From Excoecaria cochinchinensis (Eukaryota; Streptophyta; Magnoliopsida; Malpighiales; Euphorbiaceae): 64,000 bases of DNA. This document shows positions 39,990-53,485 of the stretch, one piece after another. The position numbers were made by a program, and so were the translations under genes. Within the stretch, counting starts at the first letter, position 1. Each line of letters opens with the position of its first letter. The notes under the pieces were generated by a model, which saw only the letters and a program-made list of their open reading frames with translations, searched no databases and was not told where the DNA came from. The stretch spans positions 17,864,437-17,928,436 of the forward strand of contig CANTUQ010000058.1 in the NCBI GenBank assembly GCA_947683425.1, given 5' to 3'.

Positions 39990-40258
39990 ATTGGAATAGC
40001 TACTGGAAGCTTGCCCATCACAACGCATCGAGAATTGGCTTCATCGAAAGTCGACGAATTTTTACGGATTTCCCTAGGGGTACCACTAGGTAAAATCGAA
40101 AAATTGTAAAAAGTGGTTAAATTTTGGATCCGAGTCAAATAATTCAGGAAAACTCGATTGGAATAGCTACTGGAAGCTTACCGGTCACAACGCATCGAGA
40201 ATTGGCTTCGTCGTAATCAGACGAATTTTTACGGATTTCCCTAGGGGTACCACTAGGG
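39990..40258. repeat. Small L-type island in the R array
   Basis: About one and a half monomers of L type (CGATTGG, GCCCATCACAACGC, CTAGGTAAAATCG, CTTACCGG, GTCGTAATCAGACG) between R-type neighbours. The same ordered variants occur in islands 1 and 3, so this is probably a fragment of the same ancestral island. Confidence 0.75.
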
Positions 40259-40301
40259 GAAATCACCAAAATCGAGAAATCGTAAAAAGTGGTGAAATTT
40301 T

Positions 40302-40595
40302 AGATCCGAGCCCAATAATTTGGGAAAACTCGATCGGAATAGCTACTGGAAGATTGCCGGTCACAACGCATCGAGAATTGGCTTCGTCGGAATCCGACGA
40401 ATTTTTACGGATTTCCCTAGGGGTACCACTAGGGAAATCACCAAAATTGAGAAATCGTAAAAAGTGGAAGCTTGCCGGTCACAACGCATCGAGAATTGGC
40501 TTCGTCGGAATCCGATGAATTTTTACGGATTTTCCTAGGGGTACCACTAGGGAAAATCACCAAACTCGAGAAATCGTAAAAAGTGGTGAAATTTT
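40302..40595. repeat. Two monomers, one truncated to ~118 bp by internal deletion
   Basis: Boxes at 40,302 and 40,596 are 294 bp apart, equal to 176+118. Near 40,470 the A-tract zone AAAAAGTGG runs straight into AAGCTTGCCGG, so about 57 bp including the GGATCC box is missing. TGG is present at both ends of the lost piece, which fits a microhomology deletion. Confidence 0.85.
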
Positions 40596-40781
40596 GGATC
40601 CGAGTCAAATAATTCGGGAAAACTCGATCGGAATAGCTACTGGAAGCTTGCCGGTCACAACGCATCGAGAATTGTTTTCGTCGGAATCTGACGAATTTTT
40701 ACGGATTTCCCTAGGGGTACCACTAGGGAAAATCCCCAAAATCGAGAAATCGTAAAAAGTGGTGAAATTTTTGATCCGAGA

Positions 40782-41397
40782 TCAATAATTCAGGAAAACT
40801 CGATTGGAATAGCTACTGGAAGCTTACCGGTCACAACGCATCGAGAATTGGCTTCGTCGTAATCAGACGAATTTTTACGGATTTCCCTAGGGGTACCACT
40901 AGGAAAAATCACCAAAATCGAAAAATCATAAAAACTGGTGAAATTTTTGATCCGAGTTCAATAATTCAGGATAACTCGATTGGAATAGCTACTGGAAGAT
41001 TGCCGGTCATAACGCATCGAGAATTGGCTGCGTCGGAATTCGATAAATTTTTACGGATTTCTCTTGGGGTACCACTAGGAAAAATTGAAAAATCGTAAAA
41101 AGTGGTGAAATTTTTGATCCGAGTCCAATAATTCAGGAAAACTCGATTGGAATAGCTACTAGAAGCTTTCCGGTCACAACGCATTGAGAATTGGCTTCGT
41201 CGGAATCCGATGAATTTTTACGGATTTTCGTAGGGGTACCAGTAGGGAAAATCACCAGAATCGAAAAATCGTAAAAAGTGGTGAAATTTTGGATCCGAGT
41301 CAAATAATTCAGTAAAACTCGATTGGAATAGCTACATGAAGCTTGCCGATCACAACGCATCGAGAATTGGTTTCGTTAGAATCCGACGAATTTTTAA
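40782..41397. repeat. Island 2 of L-type monomers inside the R array
   Basis: Matches island 1 (offset near 8,063 in its left part, 7,896 at the right end), sharing GTCGTAATCAGAC, GGTCATAACGC, GGCTGCGTCGG and ACCAGTAGGGAAAATC. It lacks the 167-bp monomer of island 1. The right junction monomer (boxes 41,291 and 41,439) is again exactly 148 bp and differs by one base (GACGAATTTTTAAAATCACC), so the junction was inherited, not formed twice. Confidence 0.85.
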
Positions 41398-42339
41398 AAT
41401 CACCAAAATCGAGAAATCGTAAAAAGTGGTGAAATTTTTGATCCGAGTCCAATAATTCGGGAAAACTCGATCGGAATTAGTACTGGAAGCTTGCCGGTCA
41501 CAACGTATCTAGAATTGGCTTCGTCGGAATTCGACGAATTTTTACGGATTTCCCTAGGGGTACCACTAGGGAAAATCACCAAAATCGAGAAATCGTAAAA
41601 AGTGGTGAAATTTTTTATCCAAGTCCAATAATTCGGGAAAACTCGATCGGAATAGCTACTGGAAGCTTGCCGGTCACAATGCATTGAGAATTGGCTTCGT
41701 CGAAATCCGACGAATATTTAAGGATTTCCCTAGGGGTACCACTAGGAAAAATCACCAAAATCGAGAAATCGTAAAAAGTGTTGAAATTTAGGATCCGAGT
41801 CTAATAATTGGGGAAAACTCGATCGGAATAGCTACTGGAAGCTTGCCGGTCACAATGCATTGAGAATTGGTTTCGTCAGAATCCGACGAATTTTTACGGA
41901 TTTCCCTAGGGGTACCACTAGGAAAAATCACCAAAATCGAGAAATCGTAAAAAGTGGTGAAATTTTTGATCCGAGTCCAATAATTCGGGAAAACTCGATC
42001 GGAATAGCTACTGGAAACTTTCCGGTCACAACGCATCGAGAATTAGCTTTGTCGGAATCCGACGAATTTTTACGGATTTCCCTAGGGGTACCACTAGGGA
42101 AAATCACCAAAATCGAAAAATCGTAAAAAGTGGTGAAATTTTTGATCCGAGTCCAATAATTCGGGAAAAGTCGATCGGAATAGCTACTGGAAGCTTGCCG
42201 GTCACAACGCATCGAGAATTGGCTTCATCGGAATCCGATGAATTTTTACGGATTTCCCTAGGGGTACCACTAGGGAAAATCACCAAAATCGAGAAATCGT
42301 AAAAAGTGGTGAAATTTTGGATCCGAGTCAAATAATTCG

Positions 42340-45300
42340 GGAAAACTCGATCGGAATAGCTACTGGAAGCTTGCCGGTCACAACGCATCGAGAATTGTCT
42401 TCGTCGGAATCCGACGAATTTTTACGGATTTTTCTAGTGGTACCACGAGGGAAAATCACCAAAATCGAGAAATCGTAAAAAGTGGTAAATTTTGGATCCG
42501 AGTCCAATAATTCGGGAAAATTCAATCGTAATAGCTACTGGAAGCTTGCCTGTCACAATGCATCGAGAATTGGTTTCGTCGGAATCCGACGAATTTTTAA
42601 GGATTTTCCTAGGGGTACCACTAGGGAAAATCACCAAAATCGAGAAATCGTAAAAAGTGGTGAGATTTTGGATCCGAGTCCAATAATTCGGGAAAACTCG
42701 ATCGAAATAGCTACTGGAAGCTTGCTGGTCACAACGCATCGAGAATTGGCTTCGTCGGAATCCGACGATTTTTTACGGATTTCCCTAGGGGTACCACTAT
42801 GGAAAATCACCAAAATCGAGAAAGTGGTGAAATTTTGGATCCGAGTCCAATAATTCGTGAAAACTCGATCGGAATAGCTACTGGAAGCTTGTCGGTCACA
42901 ACGCATCGAGAATTGGCTTCGTCGGAATCCGACGAATTTTTACGGATTTCCCTAGGTTTACCACTAGGGAAAATCACCAAAATCGAGAAATCGTGAAATT
43001 TTGGATCCGAGTCCAATAATTCGGGAAAACTCGATCGGAATAGCTACTGGAAGCTTGCCGGTCACAACGCATCGAGAATTGTCTTCGTCGGAATCCGACG
43101 AATTTTTACGGATTTCCCTAGGGGTACCACTAGGGAAAATCACCAAAATCGAGAAATCGTAAAAAGTGGTGAAATTTTAGATCCGAGCCCAATAATTTGG
43201 GAAAACTCGATCGGAATAACTACTGGAAGCTTGCCGGTCACAACGCATCGAGAATTGGCTTCGTCGGAATCCGACGAATTTTTACGGATTTCCCTAGGTG
43301 TACCACTAGGGAAAATCACCAAAATCGAGAAATCGTGAAATTTTAGATCCGAGTCCAATAATTCGGGAAAACTCGATCGGAATAGCTACTGGAAGCTTGC
43401 CGGTCACAACGCATCGAGAATTGTTTTCGTCGGACTCCGACGAATTTTTACGGATTTCCCTAGGGGTACCACAAGGGAAAATCACCAAAATCGAGAAATC
43501 GTAAAAAGTGGTGAAATTTTGGATCCGAGTCCAATAATTCGGGAAAACTCGATCGGAATAGCTACCGTAAGCTTGCCGATCACAACGCATCGAGAATTTG
43601 CTTCGTCGGAATCCGACGAATTTTTACGGATTTCCCTAGGGGTACCACTAGGGAAAATCACAAAAATTGAGAAATCGTAAAAAGTGGTGAAATTTTGGAT
43701 CCGAGTCCAATAATTCGGTAAAACTCGATCGGAATAGCTACTGGATGCTTGCCGGTCACAACGCATCGAGAATTGGCTTCGTCGGAATCCGACGAATTTT
43801 TACGGATTTTCCTAGGTGTACCAGTAGGGAAAATCACCAAAATCGAGAAATCGTCAAATTTTGGATCCGAGTCCAATAATTCGGGAAAACTCGATCGGAA
43901 TTGCTACGGGAAACTTGCCGGTCACAACGCATCGAGAATTGGCTTCGTCGGAATCCGACAAATTTTTACGGATTTCCCTAGGGGTACCACTAGGTAAAAT
44001 CACCAAAAATCGAGAAATTGTAAAAAGTGGTGAAATTTTGGATCCGAGTCCAATAATTCGGGAAAACTCGATCGGAATAGCTACTGGAAGCTTGCCAGTC
44101 ACAATGCATCGAGAATTGGCTTCGTCGGAATCCGACGAATTTTGAAGGATTTCCCTAGGGGTACCACTAGGGAAAATCACCAAAATCGAGAAATCGTAAA
44201 AAGTGATGAGATTTTGGATCCGAGTCCAATAATTCGAGAAAACTCGATCGGAATAGCTACTGGAAGCTTGCCGGCCTCAACGCATCGAGAATTGGCTTCG
44301 TCGGAATCCGACGAATTTTTACGGATTTTCCTAAGGGTACCACTAGGGAAAATCACCAAAATCGAGAAATCGTAAAAATTGGTGAGATTTTGGATCCGAG
44401 TCCAATAATTCAGGAAAACTCGATCGGAATAGCTACTGGAAGCTTGCCGGTCACAACGCATTTAGAATTGGCTTCGTCGGAATCCGACGAATTTTTACGG
44501 ATTTCACTAGGGGTACCACTAGGGAAAATCATCAAAATCGAGAAATCGTGAAAAGTGGTGAGATTTTGGATCCGAGTCCAATAATTCGGGAAAACTCGAT
44601 CGGAATAGCTACTGGAAGCTTGTCGGGCACAACGCATCGAGAATTGGCTTCGTCGGAATCCGACGAATTTTTACGGATTTCCCTAGGGGTACCACTAGGG
44701 AAAATCACCAAAATCGAGAAATCGTAAAAAGTGGTGAAATTTTGGATCCGAGTCTAATAATTCGGGAAAACTCGATCAGAATAGCTACTGGAAGCTTGCC
44801 GGTCACAATGCATTGAGAATTGGCTTCGTCGGAATCCGACGAATTTTTACGGATTTCCCTAGGGGTACCACTAGGGAAAATCACAAAAATCGAGAAATCG
44901 TAAAAAGTCGTGAAATTTTGGATCCGAGTCCAATAATTAGGGAAAACTCGATCGGAATAGCTACTGGAAGCTTGCCGGTCACAACGCATCGAGAATTGGC
45001 TTCGTCGAAATCCGACGAATTTTTACGGATTTTCCTAAGGGTACCACTAGGGAAAATCACCAAAATCGAGAAATCGTGAAAAGTGGTGAGATTTTGGATC
45101 CGAGTCCAATAATTCGGGAAAACTCGATCGGAATAGCTACTGGAAGCTTGCCGGGAAAAACGCATCGAGAATTGGCTTCGTCGGAATCCGACGAATTTTT
45201 ACGGATTTCCCTAGGGGTACCACTAGGGAAAATCACCAAAATCGAGAAATCGTAAAAAGTGGGAAAATTTTGGATCCGAGTCTAATAATTCGGGAAAACT

Positions 45301-45644
45301 CGATCGGAATAGCTACTGGAAGCTTACCGGTCACAATGCATTGAGAATTGGCTTCGTCGGAATCCGACGAATTTTTACGGATTTCCCTAGGGGTACCACT
45401 AGGGAAAATCACAAAAATCGAGAAATCGTAAAAAGTCGTGAAATTTTTGATCCGAGTCCAATAATTAGGGAAAACTCGATCGGAATAGCTACTGGAAGCT
45501 TGCCGGTCACAACGCATCGAGAATTGGCTTCGTCGGAATCCGACGAATTTTTACGGATTTTCCTAGGGGTACCAATAGGGAAAATCACCAAAATCGAGAA
45601 ATCGTAAAAAGTGGTGAAATTTTTGATCCGAGTCCAATAATTCG
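42340..45644. repeat. Block F1, 3,305-bp higher-order unit
   Basis: First of a series of near-identical blocks: F1 recurs with offset 3,305 at F2. Ordered markers are CTAGTGGTACCACGAGG, AAAGTGGTAAATTTTGG, AAATTCAATCGTAATAG, GACGATTTTTTACGG, the GAGAAAGTGG monomer, GTCGGACTCCGACG, CTACCGTAAGC, AATTGCTACGGGAAAC, GCCGGCCTCAACGC and GCATTTAGAATTGG. It contains two copies of the 528-bp trimer (about 44,637-45,693). Outside block-specific indels, differences from the other F blocks are scattered single bases. Confidence 0.9.
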
Positions 45645-48274
45645 GGAAAACTCGATCGGAATAGCTACTGGAAGCTTGCCGGTCACAACGCATCGAGAAT
45701 TGTCTTCGTCGGAATCCGACGAATTTTTACGGATTTTTCTAGTGGTACCACGAGGGAAAATCACCAAAATCGAGAAATCGTAAAAAGTGGTAAATTTTGG
45801 ATCCGAGTCCAATAATTCGGGAAAATTCAATCGTAATAGCTACTGGAAGCTTGCCTGTCACAATGCATCGAGAATTGGTTTCGTCGGAATCCGACGAATT
45901 TTTAAGGATTTTCCTAGGGGTACCACTAGGGAAAATCACCAAAATCGAGAAATCGTAAAAAGTGGTGAGATTTTGGATCCGAGTCCAATAATTCGGGAAA
46001 ACTCGATCGAAATAGCTACTGGAAGCTTGCTGGTCACAACGCATCGAGAATTGGCTTCGTCGGAATCCGACGATTTTTTACGGATTTCCCTAGGGGTACC
46101 ACAAGGGAAAATCACCAAAATCGAGAAATCGTAAAAAGTGGTGAAATTTTGGATCCGAGTCCAATAATTCGGGAAAACTCGATCGGAATAGCTACCGTAA
46201 GCTTGCCGATCACAACGCATCGAGAATTTGCTTCGTCGGAATCCGACGAATTTTTACGGATTTCCCTAGGGGTACCACTAGGGAAAATCACAAAAATTGA
46301 GAAATCGTAAAAAGTGGTGAAATTTTGGATCCGAGTCCAATAATTCGGTAAAACTCGATCGGAATAGCTACTGGATGCTTGCCGGTCACAACGCATCGAG
46401 AATTGGCTTCGTCGGAATCCGACGAATTTTTACGGATTTTCCTAGGTGTACCAGTAGGGAAAATCACCAAAATCGAGAAATCGTCAAATTTTGGATCCGA
46501 GTCCAATAATTCGGGAAAACTCGATCGGAATTGCTACGGGAAACTTGCCGGTCACAACGCATCGAGAATTGGCTTCGTCGGAATCCGACAAATTTTTACG
46601 GATTTCCCTAGGGGTACCACTAGGTAAAATCACCAAAAATCGAGAAATTGTAAAAAGTGGTGAAATTTTGGATCCGAGTCCAATAATTCGGGAAAACTCG
46701 ATCGGAATAGCTACTGGAAGCTTGCCAGTCACAATGCATCGAGAATTGGCTTCGTCGGAATCCGACGAATTTTGAAGGATTTCCCTAGGGGTACCACTAG
46801 GGAAAATCACCAAAATCGAGAAATCGTAAAAAGTGATGAGATTTTGGATCCGAGTCCAATAATTCGAGAAAACTCGATCGGAATAGCTACTGGAAGCTTG
46901 CCGGCCTCAACGCATCGAGAATTGGCTTCGTCGGAATCCGACGAATTTTTACGGATTTTCCTAAGGGTACCACTAGGGAAAATCACCAAAATCGAGAAAT
47001 CGTAAAAATTGGTGAGATTTTGGATCCGAGTCCAATAATTCAGGAAAACTCGATCGGAATAGCTACTGGAAGCTTGCCGGTCACAACGCATTTAGAATTG
47101 GCTTCGTCGGAATCCGACGAATTTTTACGGATTTCACTAGGGGTACCACTAGGGAAAATCATCAAAATCGAGAAATCGTGAAAAGTGGTGAGATTTTGGA
47201 TCCGAGTCCAATAATTCGGGAAAACTCGATCGGAATAGCTACTGGAAGCTTGTCGGGCACAACGCATCGAGAATTGGCTTCGTCGGAATCCGACGAATTT
47301 TTACGGATTTCCCTAGGGGTACCACTAGGGAAAATCACCAAAATCGAGAAATCGTAAAAAGTGGTGAAATTTTGGATCCGAGTCTAATAATTCGGGAAAA
47401 CTCGATCAGAATAGCTACTGGAAGCTTGCCGGTCACAATGCATTGAGAATTGGCTTCGTCGGAATCCGACGAATTTTTACGGATTTCCCTAGGGGTACCA
47501 CTAGGGAAAATCACAAAAATCGAGAAATCGTAAAAAGTCGTGAAATTTTGGATCCGAGTCCAATAATTAGGGAAAACTCGATCGGAATAGCTACTGGAAG
47601 CTTGCCGGTCACAACGCATCGAGAATTGGCTTCGTCGAAATCCGACGAATTTTTACGGATTTTCCTAAGGGTACCACTAGGGAAAATCACCAAAATCGAG
47701 AAATCGTGAAAAGTGGTGAGATTTTGGATCCGAGTCCAATAATTCGGGAAAACTCGATCGGAATAGCTACTGGAAGCTTGCCGGGCAAAACGCATCGAGA
47801 ATTGGCTTCGTCGGAATCCGACGAATTTTTACGGATTTCCCTAGGGGTACCACTAGGGAAAATCACCAAAATCGAGAAATCGTAAAAAGTGGGAAAATTT
47901 TGGATCCGAGTCTAATAATTCGGGAAAACTCGATCGGAATAGCTACTGGAAGCTTACCGGTCACAATGCATTGAGAATTGGCTTCGTCGGAATCCGACGA
48001 ATTTTTACGGATTTCCCTAGGGGTACCACTAGGGAAAATCACAAAAATCGAGAAATCGTAAAAAGTCGTGAAATTTTTGATCCGAGTCCAATAATTAGGG
48101 AAAACTCGATCGGAATAGCTACTGGAAGCTTGCCGGTCACAACGCATCGAGAATTGGCTTCGTCGGAATCCGACGAATTTTTACGGATTTTCCTAGGGGT
48201 ACCAATAGGGAAAATCACCAAAATCGAGAAATCGTAAAAAGTGGTGAAATTTTTGATCCGAGTCCAATAATTCG
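45645..48274. repeat. Block F2, 2,630-bp unit (F block minus 675 bp)
   Basis: Identical in order to F1 except that 675 bp (four monomers, 167+166+176+166) are missing. The breakpoint lies at about 46,070-46,105, where the GACGATTTTTTACGG half of one monomer is joined to the CCACAAGGGAAAATC half of a monomer four places downstream. The exchange point lies in the sequence common to both parents, giving an intact chimeric monomer. Confidence 0.9.
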
Positions 48275-51200
48275 GGAAAACTCGATCGGAATAGCTACTG
48301 GAAGCTTGCCGGTCACAACGCATCGAGAATTGTCTTCGTCGGAATCCGACGAATTTTTACGGATTTTTCTAGTGGTACCACGAGGGAAAATCACCAAAAT
48401 CGAGAAATCGTAAAAAGTGGTAAATTTTGGATCCGAGTCCAATAATTCGGGAAAATTCAATCGTAATAGCTACTGGAAGCTTGCCTGTCACAATGCATCG
48501 AGAATTGGTTTCGTCGGAATCCGACGAATTTTTAAGGATTTTCCTAGGGGTACCAATAGGGAAAATCACCAAAATCGAGAAATCGTAAAAAGTGGTGAGA
48601 TTTTGGATCCGAGTCCAATAATTCGGGAAAACTCGATCGAAATAGCTACTGGAAGCTTGCTGGTCACAACGCATCGAGAATTGGCTTCGTCGGAATCCGA
48701 CGATTTTTTACGGATTTCCCTAGGGGTACCACTATGGAAAATCACCAAAATCGAGAAAGTGGTGAAATTTTGGATCCGAGTCCAATAATTCGTGAAAACT
48801 CGATCGGAATAGCTACTGGAAGCTTGTCGGTCACAACGCATCGAGAATTGGCTTCGTCGGAATCCGACGAATTTTTACGGATTTCCCTAGGTTTACCACT
48901 AGGGAAAATCACCAAAATCGAGAAATCGTGAAATTTTGGATCCGAGTCCAATAATTCGGGAAAACTCGATCGGAATAGCTACTGGAAGCTTGCCGGTCAC
49001 AACGCATCGAGAATTGTCTTCGTCGGAATCCGACGAATTTTTACGGATTTCCCTAGGGGTACCACTAGGGAAAATCACCAAAATCGAGAAATCGTAAAAA
49101 GTGGTGAAATTTTAGATCCGAGCCCAATAATTTGGGAAAACTCGATCGGAATAACTACTGGAAGCTTGCCGGTCACAACGCATCGAGAATTGGCTTCGTC
49201 GGAATCCGACGAATTTTTACGGATTTCCCTAGGTGTACCACTAGGGAAAATCACCAAAATCGAGAAATCGTGAAATTTTAGATCCGAGTCCAATAATTCG
49301 GGAAAACTCGATCGGAATAGCTACTGGAAGCTTGCCGGTCACAACGCATCGAGAATTGTTTTCGTCGGACTCCGACGAATTTTTACGGATTTCCCTAGGG
49401 GTACCACAAGGGAAAATCACCAAAATCGAGAAATCGTAAAAAGTGGTGAAATTTTGGATCCGAGTCCAATAATTCGGGAAAACTCGATCGGAATAGCTAC
49501 CGTAAGCTTGCCGATCACAACGCATCGAGAATTTGCTTCGTCGGAATCCGACGAATTTTTACGGATTTCCCTAGGGGTACCACTAGGGAAAATCACAAAA
49601 ATTGAGAAATCGTAAAAAGTGGTGAAATTTTGGATCCGAGTCCAATAATTCGGTAAAACTCGATCGGAATAGCTACTGGATGCTTGCCGGTCACAACGCA
49701 TCGAGAATTGGCTTCGTCGGAATCCGACGAATTTTTACGGATTTTCCTAGGTGTACCAGTAGGGAAAATCACCAAAATCGAGAAATCGTCAAATTTTGGA
49801 TCCGAGTCCAATAATTCGGGAAAACTCGATCGGAATTGCTACGGGAAACTTGCCGGTCACAACGCATCGAGAATTGGCTTCGTCGGAATCCGACAAATTT
49901 TTACGGATTTCCCTAGGGGTACCACTAGGTAAAATCACCAAAAATCGAGAAATTGTAAAAAGTGGTGAAATTTTGGATCCGAGTCCAATAATTCGGGAAA
50001 ACTCGATCGGAATAGCTACTGGAAGCTTGCCAGTCACAATGCATCGAGAATTGGCTTCGTCGGAATCCGACGAATTTTGAAGGATTTCCCTAGGGGTACC
50101 ACTAGGGAAAATCACCAAAATCGAGAAATCGTAAAAAGTGATGAGATTTTGGATCCGAGTCCAATAATTCGAGAAAACTCGATCGGAATAGCTACTGGAA
50201 GCTTGCCGGCCTCAACGCATCGAGAATTGGCTTCGTCGGAATCCGACGAATTTTTACGGATTTTCCTAAGGGTACCACTAGGGAAAATCACCAAAATCGA
50301 GAAATCGTAAAAATTGGTGAGATTTTGGATCCGAGTCCAATAATTCAGGAAAACTCGATCGGAATAGCTACTGGAAGCTTGCCGGTCACAACGCATTTAG
50401 AATTGGCTTCGTCGGAATCCGACGAATTTTTACGGATTTCACTAGGGGTACCACTAGGGAAAATCATCAAAATCGAGAAATCGTGAAAAGTGGTGAGATT
50501 TTGGATCCGAGTCCAATAATTCGGGAAAACTCGATCGGAATAGCTACTGGAAGCTTGTCGGGCACAACGCATCGAGAATTGGCTTCGTCGGAATCCGACG
50601 AATTTTTACGGATTTCCTTAGGGGTACCACTAGGGAAAATCACCAAAATCGAGAAATCGTAAAAAGTGGTGAAATTTTGGATCCGAGTCTAATAATTCGG
50701 GAAAACTCGATCAGAATAGCTACTGGAAGCTTGCCGGTCACAATGCATTGAGAATTGGCTTCGTCGGAATCCGACGAATTTTTACGGATTTCCCTAGGGG
50801 TACCACTAGGGAAAATCACAAAAATCGAGAAATCGTAAAAAGTCGTGAAATTTTGGATCCGAGTCCAATAATTAGGGAAAACTCGATCGGAATAGCTACT
50901 GGAAGCTTGCCGGTCACAACGCATCGAGAATTGGCTTCGTCGAAATCCGACGAATTTTTACGGATTTTCCTAAGGGTACCACTAGGGAAAATCACCAAAA
51001 TCGAGAAATCGTGAAAAGTGGTGAGATTTTGGATCCGAGTCCAATAATTCGGGAAAACTCGATCGGAATAGCTACTGGAAGCTTGCCGGGCAAAACGCAT
51101 CGAGAATTGGCTTCGTCGGAATCCGACGAATTTTTACGGATTTCCCTAGGGGTACCACTAGGGAAAATCACCAAAATCGAGAAATCGTAAAAAGTGGGAA

Positions 51201-53485
51201 AATTTTGGATCCGAGTCTAATAATTCGGGAAAACTCGATCGGAATAGCTACTGGAAGCTTACCGGTCACAATGCATTGAGAATTGGCTTCGTCGGAATCC
51301 GACGAATTTTTACGGATTTCCCTAGGGGTACCACTAGGGAAAATCACAAAAATCGAGAAATCGTAAAAAGTCGTGAAATTTTTGATCCGAGTCCAATAAT
51401 TAGGGAAAACTCGATCGGAATAGCTACTGGAAGCTTGCCGGTCACAACGCATCGAGAATTGGCTTCGTCGGAATCCGACGAATTTTTACGGATTTTCCTA
51501 GGGGTACCAATAGGGAAAATCACCAAAATCGAGAAATCGTAAAAAGTGGTGAAATTTTTGATCCGAGTCCAATAATTCGGGAAAACTCGATCGGAATAGC
51601 TACTGGAAGCTTGCCGGCCACAACCCATCGAGAATTGGTTTCGTCGGAATCCAACGAATTTTTACGGATTTCCCTAGGGGTACCACTAGGGAAAATCACC
51701 AAAATCGGGAAATCGTAAAAAGTGGTGAAATTTTGGATCCGAGTCCAATAATTCGGGAAAACTCGATCGGAATAGCTACTGGAAGCTTGCCGGTCACAAC
51801 GCATCGAGAATTGGCTTCGTCGGAATCCGATGACTTTTTACGGATTTTCCTAGCTGTACCAGTAGGGAAAATCACCAAAATCGAGAAATCATCAAATTTT
51901 GGATCCGAGTCCAATAATTCGGGAAAACTCGATCGGAATTGCTACGGGAAACTTGCCGGTCACAACGCATCGAGAATTGGCTTCGTCGGAATCCGACAAA
52001 TTTTTACGGATTTCCCTAGGGGTACCACTAGGTAAAATCACCAAAATCGAGAAATCATAAAAAGTGGTGAAATTTTGGATCCGACTCCAATAATTCGGGA
52101 AAACTCGATCGGAATAGCTACTGGAAGCTTGCCGGTCACAACGCATCGAGAATTGGCTTCGTCGAAAGCCGACGAATTTTTACGGATTTCCCTAGGGGTA
52201 CCACTAGGAAAAATCACCAAAATCGATAAATCGTAAAAAGTGGTGAAATTTTGGATCCGAGTCCAATAATTTGGGAAAACTCTATTAGAATAGCTACTGG
52301 AAACTTGCCGGTCACAACGCATCGAGAATTGATTTCGTCGGAATCCGACGAATTTTTACGGATTTTCCTAGGTTTACCACTAGGGAAAATCACCAAAATC
52401 GAGAAATCGTGAAATTTTGGATCCGAGACCAATAATTCGGGAAAACTCGATCGGAATAGCTAGTGGAAGCTTGCCGGTCACAATGCATCGGGAATTGTTT
52501 TCGTCGGAATCCGACGAATTTTTACGGATTTCCCTAGGGGTACCACTAGGGAAAATCACCAAAATCGAGAAATCGTAAAAAGTGGTGAAATTTTGGATCC
52601 GAGCCCAATAATTTGGGAAAACTCGATCGGAATAGCTACTGGAAGCTTGCCGGTCACAACGCATCGAGAATTGGCTTCGTCGAAATCCGACGAATTTTTA
52701 CGGATTTCCCTAGGAGTACCACTAAGGAAAATCACCAAAATCGAGAAATCGTGAAATTTTGGATCCGAGTCCAATAATTTGGGAAAAGTCAATCGGAATA
52801 GCTACTGGATGCTTGCCGGTCACAACGCATCGAGAATTGTTTTCGTCGGAATTCGACGAATTTTTACGGATTTTCCTAGGGGTACCACTAGGGAAAATCA
52901 CCAAAATCGAGAAATCGTAAAAAGTGGTGAAATTTTTGATCCGAGTCCAATAATTCGGGAAAACTCGATCGGAATAGCTACCGGAAGCTTGCCGGTCACA
53001 ACGCATCGAGAATTGGCTTCGTCGAAATCCAACGAATTTTTACGGATTTCCCTAGGGGTACCATTAGGAAAAATCACCAAAATCGAGAAATCGTAAAAAG
53101 TGGTGAAATTTTGGATCCGAGTCCAATAATACGGGAAAACTCGATTGGAATAGCTACCGGAAGCTTGCCGGTCACAACGCATCGAGAATTGGCTTCGTCG
53201 GAATCCGACGAATTTTTACGGATTTCCCTAGGGGTACCATTAGGGAAAATCACCAAAATCGAGAAATCGTAAAAAGTGGTAAAATTTTTTATCCGAGTCC
53301 AATAATTTGGGAAAAGTCGATCGGAATAGCTACTGGAAGCTTGCCGGTCACAACGCATCGAAAATTGGCTTCGTCGAAATCCGATGAATTTTTACGGATT
53401 TCCCTAGAGGTACCACTAGGGAAAATCACCAAAATCGAGAAATCGTAAAAAGTGGTGAAATTTTGGATTCGAGTCCAATAATTCG
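48275..53485. repeat. Superunit S-a: block F3 plus 1.9-kb tail (5,211 bp)
   Basis: F3 (about 48,275-51,580) is a full 3,305-bp F block with a few private substitutions (CCAATAGGG near 48,554, TTTCCTTAGG near 50,616). It is followed by about 1.9 kb not present after F1 or F2: GGCCACAACCCATCG, TCCGATGACTTTTTACGG, AATCATCAAATTTTGG, CGAAAGCCGACG, GAGACCAATAATTCGGG and a CCATTAGG group. The whole superunit recurs downstream as S-b. Confidence 0.87.
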
